DNA of 64,000 bases, from positions 1,770,110-1,834,109 of the forward strand of contig JALJOM010000003.1 of NCBI GenBank assembly GCA_024304885.1, read 5' to 3'. Source of the DNA: Beijerinckiaceae bacterium. Its GTDB lineage: Bacteria; Pseudomonadota; Alphaproteobacteria; Rhizobiales; Beijerinckiaceae. Both the position numbers and the translations under genes were made by a program. Within the stretch, counting starts at the first letter, position 1. Each line of letters opens with the position of its first letter. The notes below the pieces were generated by a model. The model searched no databases. It was not told the origin of the DNA and was given only the letters and a program-made list of their open reading frames with translations. This document shows, in pieces, positions 50,344 to 59,959 of the stretch.

Positions 50344-52008
50344 ATGCGGCTTCTGTCACGTGTGGCGGCACTGCTTTCCGTGGGAACGCTGTGCGGCTTG
50401 CTTATCCTATCTCCGTTGCATCCGGCGACGGCGAAAGACGAACGGCGGGTGGCGCTCGTCATCGGCAATGCGGCCTATACCGTCGCTCCCGCCCTCCACA
50501 ATGCCACCAACGACGCAAGAGCCGTGGCGGCCGCTTTCAAGCGGCTCGGCTTCGAGGTCATCGACGGCTACGACCTGACGGTCCGCCAGATGCGGGCGAA
50601 GATCGCCGAGTTTTCCTCGGCCATCGCGGGGTCCGAGGCCGCGATCGTCTATTTCGCCGGGCACGGCGTCTCGGTCGACGAGGAGAACTACCTGCTTCCG
50701 ACCGATCTCGCGTTGAAGAGCCCGACCGACCTCGATCTCCACGCCATCGGCCTCTCGCTCGTGTTGAGGCAGATGAAGCGCGACGAGCGGGTCAATGTCG
50801 TCATCCTCGACGCCTGCCGCGACAATCCTTTCGCCACCGAGCTGAACCTCGCGAGCACACGCGCGGTGATCAGCCCGCGCGGCTTGAGCCGGGTCGAGAA
50901 CGAGACCGCCAAAGGCACCTTGCTCGCCTTCGCCAGCGACCCGAAAAGCACGGCGCTCGACGGCAAGCCGGGCGAGAACAGCCCCTTCACCAAAGCCCTC
51001 TTGAATCACCTGGAAGATGTGGGCGTCTCGATCGGAACCGTGATGGACCGCGTGCGCGCGGAGGTGTGGCGGGAGACGAAGAACAAGCAGCTGCCCTGGG
51101 TCTCGACCTCGATCATCGGCGAGTTCGTGCTCAACCCGAAGGTGGCATCGCTCGAGCCCGGCCCGATCGAGCCCCGGTCCGAGCCGCTCGTCGCGACGAC
51201 GGCTACGACGCCCGCGCCGGCATCGGCTCCGCGGCACGACCCGGGCCGGGACCGGCTCGCACAGGAGACGCGTCTGTGGGATTCCGCCGAGCGCGGCAAC
51301 ACGCTCGACGACTACAAAGCCTATCTCGACGCCTATCCCTCCGGGACCTATGCGAGGATGGCCCGCAGCCGCATTGCCCGGCTCGGGGCTCAGAGCGCTG
51401 CCGGCAAGACCGAAGATGCGCCCTCCGAAGGCCCGAAGGCCGAGATCGGAACCGAGCAAACCGAGCGGTCGCTCTCGCTGACGCTCGCGCGACGCAAGGA
51501 TGTCCAGCAGAGGCTCGCGGCGCTCGACTACGAGCCCGGCAAGGCTTCCGGGACCTTCGACGAGAAGACACGGAAAGCCATCAAAGCTTGGCAGGATCGC
51601 CGCGAGATCGAGGCGACGGGCTGGCTCGGACCGCTGCAATATGCGGCGCTGCTGGCCGAGAGCGATCTGCCGCTGCAACGCTACCTGGCCAAGAAAGCGC
51701 CGGTGCCGAAGCCCGAACGCGTAGCGAGCGGGCGAAGCGTCGCCGCTCCGGCCAAGGCCGTCGAGCGCAAGGCGGCACCGCGGCCGGCAACGCCACGAGT
51801 CGCACGGCCCCAACGCACCGCGCCGGCACACTACCCCGCCGCCTACCCCGCCACCGCTTATCCGAGCGGCTATGCACGCCCCTATCACGGTGGTTATCCG
51901 AACCATTATCCGGGGGGCCACCATGGCGGCCACAATCCAGGCGCCGCCGCCTTCTTCGGGGGCGTGCTGGGCGGTGTCCTCGGTGGACGTTTCGGACACC
52001 ACCGATAG
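50344..52008 (+). CDS. Secreted caspase-like (peptidase C14) protein with peptidoglycan-binding-like domain
   Basis: This 554-residue protein has a signal peptide (1-30) and a caspase p20 domain (about 34-260) with His107 in VYFAGHGVS and Cys158 in ILDACRDNPF. A low-complexity linker follows, then a TPR/SEL-like WDSAERGNTLDDYKAYLDAY segment (about 318-337) and a peptidoglycan-binding-1-like domain (about 378-440: VQQRLAALDYEPGKASGTFD, KTRKAIKAWQ). The C-terminal tail of about 60 residues is rich in His, Gly, Tyr and Pro and ends in a Gly-rich hydrophobic stretch. It is probably periplasmic. The role is unknown. The ATG at 50344 is used because the signal peptide begins there. Confidence 0.85.
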   Translation: MRLLSRVAALLSVGTLCGLLILSPLHPATAKDERRVALVIGNAAYTVAPALHNATNDARAVAAAFKRLGFEVIDGYDLTVRQMRAKIAEFSSAIAGSEAAIVYFAGHGVSVDEENYLLPTDLALKSPTDLDLHAIGLSLVLRQMKRDERVNVVILDACRDNPFATELNLASTRAVISPRGLSRVENETAKGTLLAFASDPKSTALDGKPGENSPFTKALLNHLEDVGVSIGTVMDRVRAEVWRETKNKQLPWVSTSIIGEFVLNPKVASLEPGPIEPRSEPLVATTATTPAPASAPRHDPGRDRLAQETRLWDSAERGNTLDDYKAYLDAYPSGTYARMARSRIARLGAQSAAGKTEDAPSEGPKAEIGTEQTERSLSLTLARRKDVQQRLAALDYEPGKASGTFDEKTRKAIKAWQDRREIEATGWLGPLQYAALLAESDLPLQRYLAKKAPVPKPERVASGRSVAAPAKAVERKAAPRPATPRVARPQRTAPAHYPAAYPATAYPSGYARPYHGGYPNHYPGGHHGGHNPGAAAFFGGVLGGVLGGRFGHHR

Positions 52009-52028
52009 GGACGGTCCCGAGACCAACA

Positions 52029-52070
52029 GGGGAAGCGCTTTCCGGTCATGGTGTCGGAAGGCGGTTCCCC
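52029..52070. terminator. Hairpin between convergent genes, degenerate family A-like
   Basis: GGGGAAGCGCTTTCCG (52029-52044) and CGGAAGGCGGTTCCCC (52055-52070) pair at 14 of 16 positions around a 10-base loop. The arms resemble family A. It lies between the caspase-like gene and kefB, so it may end both transcripts. Confidence 0.5.
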
Positions 52071-52119
52071 GGGGCCGTGCCGGGCGACCCTTCGTCGAAA
52101 GTTGCCCGACCGGACACAG

Positions 52120-53934
52120 TCACTCGTTCTCGACCTGCTTCGCCCTGCGCTTGCCCGCCTCCTTCATGCGCAGCGACAGCTTCGTCGCATGGCGTGCCTC
52201 GGCGCGAGCGGCAACCGGGCGAAGCTGCTCCCTGAACTCGTCGCGCTTCTCGTGGATCGACGCGATGACGTGGCCCATCGGGATCCCGAGCTCGACCAGC
52301 ACGGCCTCGGCGAGCTGCAGGCTCGCCTCGATCGTCTCGGGCACGGCATCACTCGCCCCGAGCCTATAGAGCAACGTCGCGTGATGGGCATCGCGCGCCC
52401 GCGCGACGATGGTGAGCGACGGGTGATCCGCACGGGCGAGGCGCACGATCGCCTCGGCCTCGTCCGGCGTGTCCATGGTGATGATCAAGGCCTTGGCCCG
52501 GGCGAGCCCGCACCGGGCGAGGAACTCCGGCCGCGACGCATTGCCCCAATAGATCTCGACGCCTTCGGCCCGAAACCGCTTCACCAGCGCGGCATTCGTA
52601 TCGACGGCGACGAAGGGCACCGCATGGGCGCGCAGCATCTCCCCGACGAGCCGCCCGACCCGGCCGTAGCCGACGACGATCGCTCCCGGCGCCGAGGTCA
52701 CGTCGGGCAGCATGCGCGGCTCATCCAGCTCCGCCTCGGGGTGTCGCGTCCAACGCTGCACGAGGGCCCCGAGGGCGGGAATCATGCACATGGACAAGGT
52801 CACCGCAATCAAGACATCCCCGCCGAGGTCGGCGGGCAGCGCCTTCGAGGCGATCGCCGCGGTGAGGATGACGAAGGCGAACTCGCCGCCCGGCCCCAGC
52901 ATGACCGCGGCCTCGGCAGCCGTCGCCGAGGAGAGCTTCAGCACGCGGGCGACGCTGAAGGTCACGCAGAGCTTCACCAGGATGAGGCCGAAGGCGATCC
53001 CGAGGAGATGCAGGGGATCGGCGACGACCTTCGAGATATCGAGGCTCGCCCCGACAGCGACGAAGAAGAGCCCGAGCGCGAGGCCCTTGAAGGGCTCGAT
53101 CGTCACCTCGACCTCGCGGCGATATTCGGTCTCGGCGAGGAGGATTCCGGCGACGAAGGCGCCGAGCCCCATCGAAAGGCCGCTCATGGCGGTCAGCACC
53201 CCGGTACCGATGACGACGAGCAGGCACGCCGCCATGAAGAACTCGGTCGAGCCCGCAGCTGCGACATGGTGAAACAGAGGCCGCAGGAGAAGGCGCCCGC
53301 CGAGAACGACGACGCTCAATCCGACGGCCGCGGGAAGCAGGGTCGAAACCAGCGTCACGCCGAGGTCGCCGCCGTGACGCCCGAGCACCGCCACCATGAA
53401 CAGGAGCGGCGCGACCATCAGGTCCTGGAACAGGAGGACCGCGAAGATCGCGCGGCCGGACGGCCCCCCCAAGCGCTTGATCTCGGCGAGCACCGGCACG
53501 ACGATCGCGGTGGAGGACAAGGAGAGCGCGAAGCCCAGAACCGCCGCCGAGTCGGGCGTCGTCCCGAAGTGCACGGCGAGTGCCGCGAGCGCCGCCGCAC
53601 AACCGAAGACCTGAAAGGCCCCGAACCCGAAAACGAGACGGCGCATGAGCACCAGACGTTCCCAGGACAATTCGAGCCCGATCATGAAGAGTAGAAAGAC
53701 GACACCGAAGTCCGCGATCGGCGTGATCGCCTCGACGTTGCCGATCGTGACATGCGACAGAAAGGGCACGCTGCTTGCGGCGGCGCCGATCCCTTGGGGA
53801 CCGAGAAGCACGCCCGCGGCCAGAAATCCGAGAACCGGGCTCACGCGCAGCCGTCGAAACAGCGGCACGACGACACCGGCCGTCACGAGAAAGACCAGCG
53901 CTTGCTTGTAATGCTCCGGCGCGAAGCCGTTCAT
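52120..53934 (-). CDS. kefB: Kef-type (CPA2) potassium/proton antiporter with RCK domain
   Basis: This 604-residue protein has about 12 membrane spans (residues 1-385; SPVLGFLAAGVLLGPQGIG; FGVVFLLFMIGLELSWERL; SLSSTAIVVPVLAEIKRLGG) and a C-terminal TrkA-N/RCK nucleotide-binding domain (from about 415; AIVVGYGRVGRLVGEMLRAH). It is a potassium-efflux or cation/H+ antiporter in the inner membrane. There is no KefF/KefG-type oxidoreductase neighbour. The ATG at 53934 has AAAGG upstream; the longer frame to 54375 overlaps the divergent gene and is not used. Confidence 0.9.
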   Translation of the reverse strand: MNGFAPEHYKQALVFLVTAGVVVPLFRRLRVSPVLGFLAAGVLLGPQGIGAAASSVPFLSHVTIGNVEAITPIADFGVVFLLFMIGLELSWERLVLMRRLVFGFGAFQVFGCAAALAALAVHFGTTPDSAAVLGFALSLSSTAIVVPVLAEIKRLGGPSGRAIFAVLLFQDLMVAPLLFMVAVLGRHGGDLGVTLVSTLLPAAVGLSVVVLGGRLLLRPLFHHVAAAGSTEFFMAACLLVVIGTGVLTAMSGLSMGLGAFVAGILLAETEYRREVEVTIEPFKGLALGLFFVAVGASLDISKVVADPLHLLGIAFGLILVKLCVTFSVARVLKLSSATAAEAAVMLGPGGEFAFVILTAAIASKALPADLGGDVLIAVTLSMCMIPALGALVQRWTRHPEAELDEPRMLPDVTSAPGAIVVGYGRVGRLVGEMLRAHAVPFVAVDTNAALVKRFRAEGVEIYWGNASRPEFLARCGLARAKALIITMDTPDEAEAIVRLARADHPSLTIVARARDAHHATLLYRLGASDAVPETIEASLQLAEAVLVELGIPMGHVIASIHEKRDEFREQLRPVAARAEARHATKLSLRMKEAGKRRAKQVENE

Positions 53935-54099
53935 CTGAAACCTTTCGTCGACGTGCGCGGCGGGCGGACCCGATCGGGCAAGCGATTCTTGCTGGACCTC
54001 GAGACCCGGATGGACGAACCGAGCCTGTTCTAGCGCGCTCCCGCGCAGGCACGGGAATGATTTTTCGATGCAACTCGCCTGCCCGATCGGAGGACGGCC

Positions 54100-55017
54100 A
54101 TGCTGACCTTGCCCGAAGCCGAGATCGCGAAGCTCCTGACCTGGGACGCCCTCGTTGCCGCGATGGAACAGGCGCTCGTCGCTTTCTCGGCGGGGCACGT
54201 GATCCAGCCGGTCCGCAACATGCTGACCATCGAGGACGGCAAGCGCTATCTCGGAATCATGCCGGCGGTCTGCGGATCTGGAATGGGCGCGAAGCTCGTG
54301 TCCTTCTACCCGGGCAATGCCGCCTCCGGCGAGCCGACCCATTTCGCGACGATCCTGCTCTTCGAGACCGAGCATGGACGGCCCCTGGCGGTGCTCGACG
54401 GGCGCCTCATCACCGAGAGGCGCACCGCCGCCGTCTCCGCGGCGGTGACGCTAAGGCTCGCGAGGCCCGAGAGTCGCGTGCTGGCCCTGCTCGGCAGCGG
54501 CGTGCAAGCCGGGGCCCATCTCGAGGCGCTACGGACCCTCTTTTCCTTCGACGAGGTCCGGGTCTGGAGCCGGACCGCCGAGCACGCGAAGGCTTTCGCG
54601 CAGGCCCATGGCGCGCGGGCGATGGAGCTCGAGGAGGCCGTAAGAGGCGCGGATGTGGTGGTGACCGCGACCCACGCGACCGAGCCGTTCCTGAAGGGCA
54701 GCTGGTTGAAGGAAGGCGCCCATGTGAACGCGGTCGGCGCGCCGCGTCCGACCTGGCGCGAGCTCGACGACGATTGCATGCGCAACATTGTCGTGGTGGA
54801 TTCGCGCGAGGCGGCGCTCGTGGAATCGGGCGATGTGATCCTTTCCCGGGCGTCGATCTTCGCCGAAGCCGGTGAGGTTCTGGCGAGGACGAAGGTGGTG
54901 GACCCTTCCGCCACGACGATCTTCAAGTCGGTCGGCCTTGCGGTGGAGGATATCGCGGCGGCCATGCTGGTCTATGAGAAAGCTCTGTCTCGTCGAAAGG
55001 ACACTGCGTGTGCGTAG
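54100..55017 (+). CDS. Ornithine cyclodeaminase / mu-crystallin family protein
   Basis: This 305-residue Rossmann-fold enzyme shows LDGRLITERRTAAVSAAVTLRLARP, LALLGSGVQAGAHLEAL (NAD(P)-binding GxGxxxA-like) and VNAVGAPRPTWRELDDDCM. The family includes ornithine cyclodeaminase, alanine dehydrogenase and ketimine reductases; substrate cannot be told. The conserved Asp of ornithine cyclodeaminase cannot be placed with certainty, so I use only the family name. The ATG start has GGAGG upstream. The helicase gene follows by 39 bp. Confidence 0.85.
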   Translation: MLTLPEAEIAKLLTWDALVAAMEQALVAFSAGHVIQPVRNMLTIEDGKRYLGIMPAVCGSGMGAKLVSFYPGNAASGEPTHFATILLFETEHGRPLAVLDGRLITERRTAAVSAAVTLRLARPESRVLALLGSGVQAGAHLEALRTLFSFDEVRVWSRTAEHAKAFAQAHGARAMELEEAVRGADVVVTATHATEPFLKGSWLKEGAHVNAVGAPRPTWRELDDDCMRNIVVVDSREAALVESGDVILSRASIFAEAGEVLARTKVVDPSATTIFKSVGLAVEDIAAAMLVYEKALSRRKDTACA

Positions 55018-55056
55018 GAAGTCGATCCTTTCCGCGACACGCTCAGGGAAACGCTC

Positions 55057-56148
55057 ATGATCTGGTCGCCGCAGCAGGATGCCGCCCTCGTCGCGGTCGC
55101 GCGCTGGCTGAAGCAGGGCAAGCCGCAAGTCTTCCGCCTCTTCGGCTATGCCGGCACGGGCAAGACGACGCTCGCGCGAAAGATCGCGGAGGATATCGAC
55201 GGCGAGGTCGCCTTCGCGGCCTTCACGGGGAAGGCCGCCCTCGTCCTGCGCTCCAAGGGCTGCAAGAACGCGCGCACCATCCACAGCCTGATCTACCGCG
55301 CGCGCGAGACCGACACCGACGAGCCCTCGTTCGTCTTGAACGACGAGAGCAGCGTCATGACGTCGAGCCTCGTCATCATCGACGAATGCTCGATGGTCGA
55401 TGCCGACCTCGGCCGCGACCTGCTCTCCTTCGGCAAGCCGGTGCTCGTCCTCGGAGATCCTGCGCAGCTGCCGCCCGTGAAAGGCGGCGGCTTCTTCACC
55501 GAGGCCGAGCCCGACGTGATGCTCACCGAGGTCCACCGCCAGGCCGCCGACAACCCGATCATCCGCCTCTCGATGCGCGTGCGCGAGGGCGAGGCCTTCG
55601 CGCTCTGCCCCGACGGCAATGCCAAGGTGATCGAGAAACGCGATATCGACGCGGCTTCCGTCACCGCCGCCGATCAGGTGCTCGTCGGGCTCAACAAGAC
55701 ACGCCGCGCCTACAACAAGCGCTTGCGCGAGCTCTACGGCCGCACCGATCCGATGCCGGAGGTCGGCGACAGGCTCGTCTGCCTCAGGAACGATCGGACC
55801 AAAGGGCTCCTCAACGGCAGCATCTGGACCGTGAAGGGCACGGCCGCGACCCGCAAGAACAAGCTCTCGATGACCGTGGTGCCGGAGGACGACCCGTCGC
55901 GGCGCGCGCTCAGGATCGGCGTCCTGCCGGAATTCTTTCAAGGCACAGAGGAGAGCCTGCCCGCCAACATCCGCCGCGACTCGGACGAGTTCGACTACGG
56001 CTACGCGCTGACCGTCCACAAGGCGCAGGGCTCGCAATGGGACGAGGTGGTGCTGTTCGACGAGAGCCGCGCCTTTCGCGAGCACAGCAGGCGTTGGCTC
56101 TACACGGGGATCACCCGTGCGGCCACGAAGTTGACCCTCGTGCTATGA
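55057..56148 (+). CDS. RecD-like ATP-dependent DNA helicase (superfamily 1)
   Basis: This 363-residue SF1 helicase has Walker A in LFGYAGTGKTTLARKI, motif II in LVIIDECSMVDADLG, motif III in VLVLGDPAQLPPV, and the C-terminal UvrD-type motif YALTVHKAQGSQWDEVVLFD with LYTGITRAATKL. It resembles Dda/RecD2-like helicases with no nuclease domain. It likely acts on DNA ends or forks. The ATG is at 55057. Its stop overlaps the osmoprotectant binding-protein gene start (ATGA), an unusual operon partner. Confidence 0.88.
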   Translation: MIWSPQQDAALVAVARWLKQGKPQVFRLFGYAGTGKTTLARKIAEDIDGEVAFAAFTGKAALVLRSKGCKNARTIHSLIYRARETDTDEPSFVLNDESSVMTSSLVIIDECSMVDADLGRDLLSFGKPVLVLGDPAQLPPVKGGGFFTEAEPDVMLTEVHRQAADNPIIRLSMRVREGEAFALCPDGNAKVIEKRDIDAASVTAADQVLVGLNKTRRAYNKRLRELYGRTDPMPEVGDRLVCLRNDRTKGLLNGSIWTVKGTAATRKNKLSMTVVPEDDPSRRALRIGVLPEFFQGTEESLPANIRRDSDEFDYGYALTVHKAQGSQWDEVVLFDESRAFREHSRRWLYTGITRAATKLTLVL

Positions 56149-57095
56149 CCAATCCAGGGCTCACGCGGCGCGGCTTCATCACTGGTGTTGCGCTGGTGGC
56201 CGTAGCCGATAGGGGCACCGCCGCGCCGCCCGTCGTCGTCGCATCGAAGCTCGATCTCGAGGGCGCGCTCATCGGCCATATGATCCTGCATGCCCTGGCC
56301 GCGGCAAAAATCCCTACGGTGAACCGGCTGCAGCTCGGGCCGACGGCGATCGTGCGCGCGGCGCTCCTTTCTGGCGCGATCGATTTCACCGTGGAATATA
56401 CCGGCAATGCCGCCATGTTCTTCCACGAGGAAGGCGCCGCCGTGTGGAAGGACGCCGAGGCAGGCTTCGCCCGCGCTGCCCTGCTCGACCGGCGCGCTAA
56501 CGACCTCGTCTGGCTCACCCCTGCCCCCGCCGACAACAGCTGGGTGATCGCGATCCCCGCGCCGCTTGCTCGAGAGGCGGGCCTGCGAACCATGGAGGAT
56601 TTCGCCGCCTTCGTCCGAGCGGGCCGCAGGGTCAGGCTCGCTGCCTCCGCGGAATTCGTCGAGAGCCCCGCGGGCCTGCCGGCCTTCGAGAGAGCTTATG
56701 GATTTCGGCTGACCGCCGATCAGCTTCTCGTGCTTTCGGGCGGAGAGACCTCGGCGACGATGAAGGCCGCGGCGGATGGGATTTCGGGCGTCAATGCCGC
56801 CATGGCCTATGGCTCGGACGGCGCGCTTTCTGCGCTCGATCTCGTCGCGCTCGAAGATACGTGCCGTGCCGAGCCTGTCTATGCCCCTGCCCCTGTCGTC
56901 CGTGCAGCAGTGCTCGAAACCTACCCGCAGATCCCGGACGTCCTCGCCCCTTTGTTCGGAGCCCTCGATCTTTCCACCCTTCGCGGATTGAACGAGAAGG
57001 TCGCGGTAGAGGGCGAGCCTGCCGCTACCGTCGCCTTGGATTTCTTGTCCGCGCGCGGCCTCCTCGGACGACACCCACGGGGAGCCGAGAGATGA
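56145..57095 (+). CDS. osmF: Osmoprotectant ABC transporter substrate-binding protein (OsmF/YehZ type)
   Basis: This 316-residue periplasmic binding protein has an export signal with a twin-arginine-like start (LTRRGFITGVALVAVA) and OpuAC-type features (VVVASKLDLEGALIGHMILHAL; IDFTVEYTGNAAMFF). It captures quaternary ammonium osmolytes such as glycine betaine; the ligand is inferred from the family. The gene order SBP - 382-residue permease - ATPase - 258-residue permease matches yehZ-yehY-yehX-yehW of E. coli. All junctions overlap. Confidence 0.82.
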   Translation: MTNPGLTRRGFITGVALVAVADRGTAAPPVVVASKLDLEGALIGHMILHALAAAKIPTVNRLQLGPTAIVRAALLSGAIDFTVEYTGNAAMFFHEEGAAVWKDAEAGFARAALLDRRANDLVWLTPAPADNSWVIAIPAPLAREAGLRTMEDFAAFVRAGRRVRLAASAEFVESPAGLPAFERAYGFRLTADQLLVLSGGETSATMKAAADGISGVNAAMAYGSDGALSALDLVALEDTCRAEPVYAPAPVVRAAVLETYPQIPDVLAPLFGALDLSTLRGLNEKVAVEGEPAATVALDFLSARGLLGRHPRGAER

Positions 57096-58240
57096 CGAAA
57101 GTCCACGACCGCGTGCTGGTCCTCCTCTGTTGTGTCGGGCTCGTCACCACGTTCTTCGCCCCCTTTCTGGACCAGGCGCCGAACCGGCTCGCGTCATCGA
57201 CACCCCTGCCCTTGCTCAACGCGCCGGGATTCGAAGCCGGCGCCGTGATCCTCGGCCTCGGCCTCTTCATGCCGATCGCGCTTCTCACGTCCGACAGGGT
57301 CCGCTCGCTCGCGACCATCGGCGCTTCAGTGTTGCTGCTGTGGGCCTGCCTCGCCGCCGCGGGGCATCTCGCGGCCCTGCGCGCGCCCTCGGGCACGCCG
57401 GCGATGCGCCTCTCGCTCGGCCCTTCGTTCTGGAGCCTGGCGGGCATTGCCGTGCTCGCCTTGCTCGATGCCGCGCAACGCGCGCGCCTCGGCCTCGGGG
57501 CTCGCCTCGGCCTCGTGGGGCTCGTCGTGGCCGGCTTCATCCTCATGGCCCGCGCCGGCACCTTCGACAGCCTCTCGCTCACGAAGGAATTCTTGGCCCA
57601 CCGCGCGGAATTCGCAACGGAGCTTTGGCGTCATCTCGCGCTCGTTTGCGCGGCGCTCCTGCTCGCGTTCGTGGTAGGTGTTCCGCTCGTCCTTGCGATC
57701 CTGCGCAACGATGCCTTGCGTGGAGTCGTCCTCGCCTCGCTCGGCATCGTGCAGACCATTCCCTCGATCGCGCTGTTCGGTCTCCTGATGGTGCCGCTCT
57801 CTTCGCTCGCTAGCGCCGTGCCGGTTGTGAAAGCCATCGGCGTCGAGGGAGTAGGTCCCGCGCCTGCGATCATCGCGCTCGCGCTCTATTCCCTGTTTCC
57901 GCTCGTGCGCGGCTTCACGGTCGGCCTCGCCGAGGTCCCTTTCGCCGTGAAGGATGCCGCGCGGGGCCTCGGCTTCGATCGGCGCCGGATGCTTCTCGAG
58001 ATCGAGCTTCCGCTCGCGCTTCCGGCGCTCCTGTCCGGCCTTCGGGTGGTGACCATCCAGGCGATCGGGCTCGCCGCGGTCGCCGCCTTGATCGGCGCGG
58101 GCGGGCTCGGCACCTTCGTCTTCCAAGGGATCGGCCAATATGCGCTCGATCTCGTCCTTCTCGGCGCGATCCCCATCGTCCTTCTGGCGCTCGCGGCCGA
58201 TCTCGCCTTCCAGCTCGTGATCGGAGTTGTGCGCCGATGA
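57092..58240 (+). CDS. yehY: Osmoprotectant ABC transporter permease (YehY type)
   Basis: This 382-residue permease has an N-terminal half of extra membrane spans and a C-terminal BPD_transp domain (about 190-375) with the EAA-like loop DAARGLGFDRRRMLLEIELPLALPAL. Size and layout fit YehY rather than the short OpuCB. Start overlaps the binding-protein stop (ATGA) and stop overlaps the ATPase start. Confidence 0.85.
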   Translation: MTKVHDRVLVLLCCVGLVTTFFAPFLDQAPNRLASSTPLPLLNAPGFEAGAVILGLGLFMPIALLTSDRVRSLATIGASVLLLWACLAAAGHLAALRAPSGTPAMRLSLGPSFWSLAGIAVLALLDAAQRARLGLGARLGLVGLVVAGFILMARAGTFDSLSLTKEFLAHRAEFATELWRHLALVCAALLLAFVVGVPLVLAILRNDALRGVVLASLGIVQTIPSIALFGLLMVPLSSLASAVPVVKAIGVEGVGPAPAIIALALYSLFPLVRGFTVGLAEVPFAVKDAARGLGFDRRRMLLEIELPLALPALLSGLRVVTIQAIGLAAVAALIGAGGLGTFVFQGIGQYALDLVLLGAIPIVLLALAADLAFQLVIGVVRR

Positions 58241-59196
58241 AGCCCATCGCATTCCATGCGGTCGGGAAAAGCTTCGGCGCCACACACGCGCTTTGCGATT
58301 TTTCTCTCGAGATCCCAGGTGGCGCCTTCTGCGTGCTGATCGGCCCTTCCGGCTGCGGGAAATCGACCGCGCTCAGGATGATCAATGCGATGATCCTGCC
58401 GGACCAGGGCCGGGTGACGGTCGGCGGTGAGGATGTCGCGAGGCTCGATCCCGTCGAGCACCGTCGCCATATCGGCTACGTGATCCAGTCGGTCGGACTC
58501 TTCCCTCATTGGACGGTCGCGCAAAATATCGCTGCCGTGCCACGGCTTCTCGGCTGGAGCAAGCCGAAACAGGCGGATCGTGTGGAGGAGATGGCGGGGC
58601 TCCTCGGCATCGAGCCCGCCCTGCTCGAGCGCTACCCACATGAATTGTCGGGCGGCCAGCAGCAACGTGCAGGTGTCGCGCGGGCGCTCGCGGCCGACCC
58701 CGAGATCATCCTCATGGACGAGCCCTTCGCCGCGCTCGATCCCACGAGCCGCGCAACGCTCCAAGCCGAGCTCGAACGAATTCACGCGCGAAGCGGCAAG
58801 ACGATCGTCTTCGTCACCCACGACATGGACGAGGCCTTGCGGCTCGCCACGCAAATGGTGGTGATGGACCGGGGCCACCTCGTCCAGTCCGGCGCGCCGA
58901 TCGAGATATTGCGGCACCCCGCGAATTCTCTCGTCGGCGCGTTCCTGGGAGGCGGAAGCATTCACATGCGCCTTCTCGACCGGCTCGCCGTGCGCGAGCG
59001 ATCGACGCCAAGGCGGACCGGCGCGACGGGCGCGATCGCCGCCGGTGCCTCGCTGAGGCAGGCCCTCGACCTCATGCTCGCGACAGGCTCGACACGCCTC
59101 GCCGTCGTGGACGAGGACGGTACGTGGCGAGGCGAGATCCATATCGGCGATATCATCGCCGGCGGCGAGGCGGGGACGAGCGATGCATCCGCATGA
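58237..59196 (+). CDS. yehX: Osmoprotectant ABC transporter ATP-binding protein (YehX/OpuCA type)
   Basis: This 319-residue ATPase has Walker A in LIGPSGCGKSTALRM, Q-loop QSVGLFPHWTV, signature LSGGQQQRAGVARAL, Walker B IILMDEPFAALDP and H-loop VFVTHDMDEA. The C-terminal CBS-like part (about 265-312: ALDLMLATGSTRLAVVDEDG) is typical of osmoprotectant transporters, where it senses ionic strength. Overlaps its neighbours at both ends. Confidence 0.92.
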   Translation: MKPIAFHAVGKSFGATHALCDFSLEIPGGAFCVLIGPSGCGKSTALRMINAMILPDQGRVTVGGEDVARLDPVEHRRHIGYVIQSVGLFPHWTVAQNIAAVPRLLGWSKPKQADRVEEMAGLLGIEPALLERYPHELSGGQQQRAGVARALAADPEIILMDEPFAALDPTSRATLQAELERIHARSGKTIVFVTHDMDEALRLATQMVVMDRGHLVQSGAPIEILRHPANSLVGAFLGGGSIHMRLLDRLAVRERSTPRRTGATGAIAAGASLRQALDLMLATGSTRLAVVDEDGTWRGEIHIGDIIAGGEAGTSDASA

Positions 59197-59959
59197 CGTC
59201 GTGGTGCGGCTCGCGCATGCGCCGAGCCTGTGGCTCACCCTTCTCCTCGTCGGCGTGGTCCTCCTCATGCCCCACACGGCACCGCTCTTCCATGCGTGGT
59301 TTCCGGACCTGCCGCGCCCCGTCTACACCCGCGCGAGCTTCGTCGCCTTGACTCTCGCCCATCTCGAGCTCGTGGCGCTCTCGTCCGGCGGCGCGGCTCT
59401 CTTCGGGATCGGCCTCGGCATCTTCGTCACGCGGGAGGCTGGGCGCGACCTCGCCCCGCTCGTCGGGGCGCTCGCCGCCATCGGCCAGACCTTTCCGCCC
59501 GTCGCGGTGCTGGCGCTTTCGGTTCCCCTGCTCGGCTATGGCGCGGCCCCGACGATCCTCGCCCTTTGGCTCTATGCCGTGCTCCCGATCCTCGAGGGGA
59601 CGATCACGGGCCTTCGCGCCGTGCCCGCGGCCGTGACGGACGCCGCCACCGGCATGGGGTTCTCCGCACAGGGCCGTCTTCTCGGCATCGAGCTCCCGCT
59701 CGCCTCGCCGTTCGTCGTCTCGGGCTTGCGCACGGCGGTGATCATCAACATCGGGACCGCGGCGATCGGCTCGACCATCGGCGCCTTGTCGCTCGGCTCG
59801 CCGATCCTCGAGGGCTTGGCGACCTCGAACTCCGCCTATGTCGTGCAAGGAGCCCTCGTCGTCGCCCTGCTCGCGGTCGTCGTCGATCGCTGGTTCGACC
59901 ACCTCGCGAGCATGACGTCCTTTCGATCGAGCGGCCGGGGTCGGTCGATCACGTCTTGA
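59183..59959 (+). CDS. yehW: Osmoprotectant ABC transporter permease (YehW type)
   Basis: This 258-residue permease has about six spans and the loop DAATGMGFSAQGRLLGIELPLASPFVVSG. It is the second permease of the four-gene system. It starts 14 bp before the ATPase stop. Its 3' end overlaps the end of the deaminase gene by 11 bp tail to tail. Confidence 0.87.
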   Translation: MHPHDVVVRLAHAPSLWLTLLLVGVVLLMPHTAPLFHAWFPDLPRPVYTRASFVALTLAHLELVALSSGGAALFGIGLGIFVTREAGRDLAPLVGALAAIGQTFPPVAVLALSVPLLGYGAAPTILALWLYAVLPILEGTITGLRAVPAAVTDAATGMGFSAQGRLLGIELPLASPFVVSGLRTAVIINIGTAAIGSTIGALSLGSPILEGLATSNSAYVVQGALVVALLAVVVDRWFDHLASMTSFRSSGRGRSITS

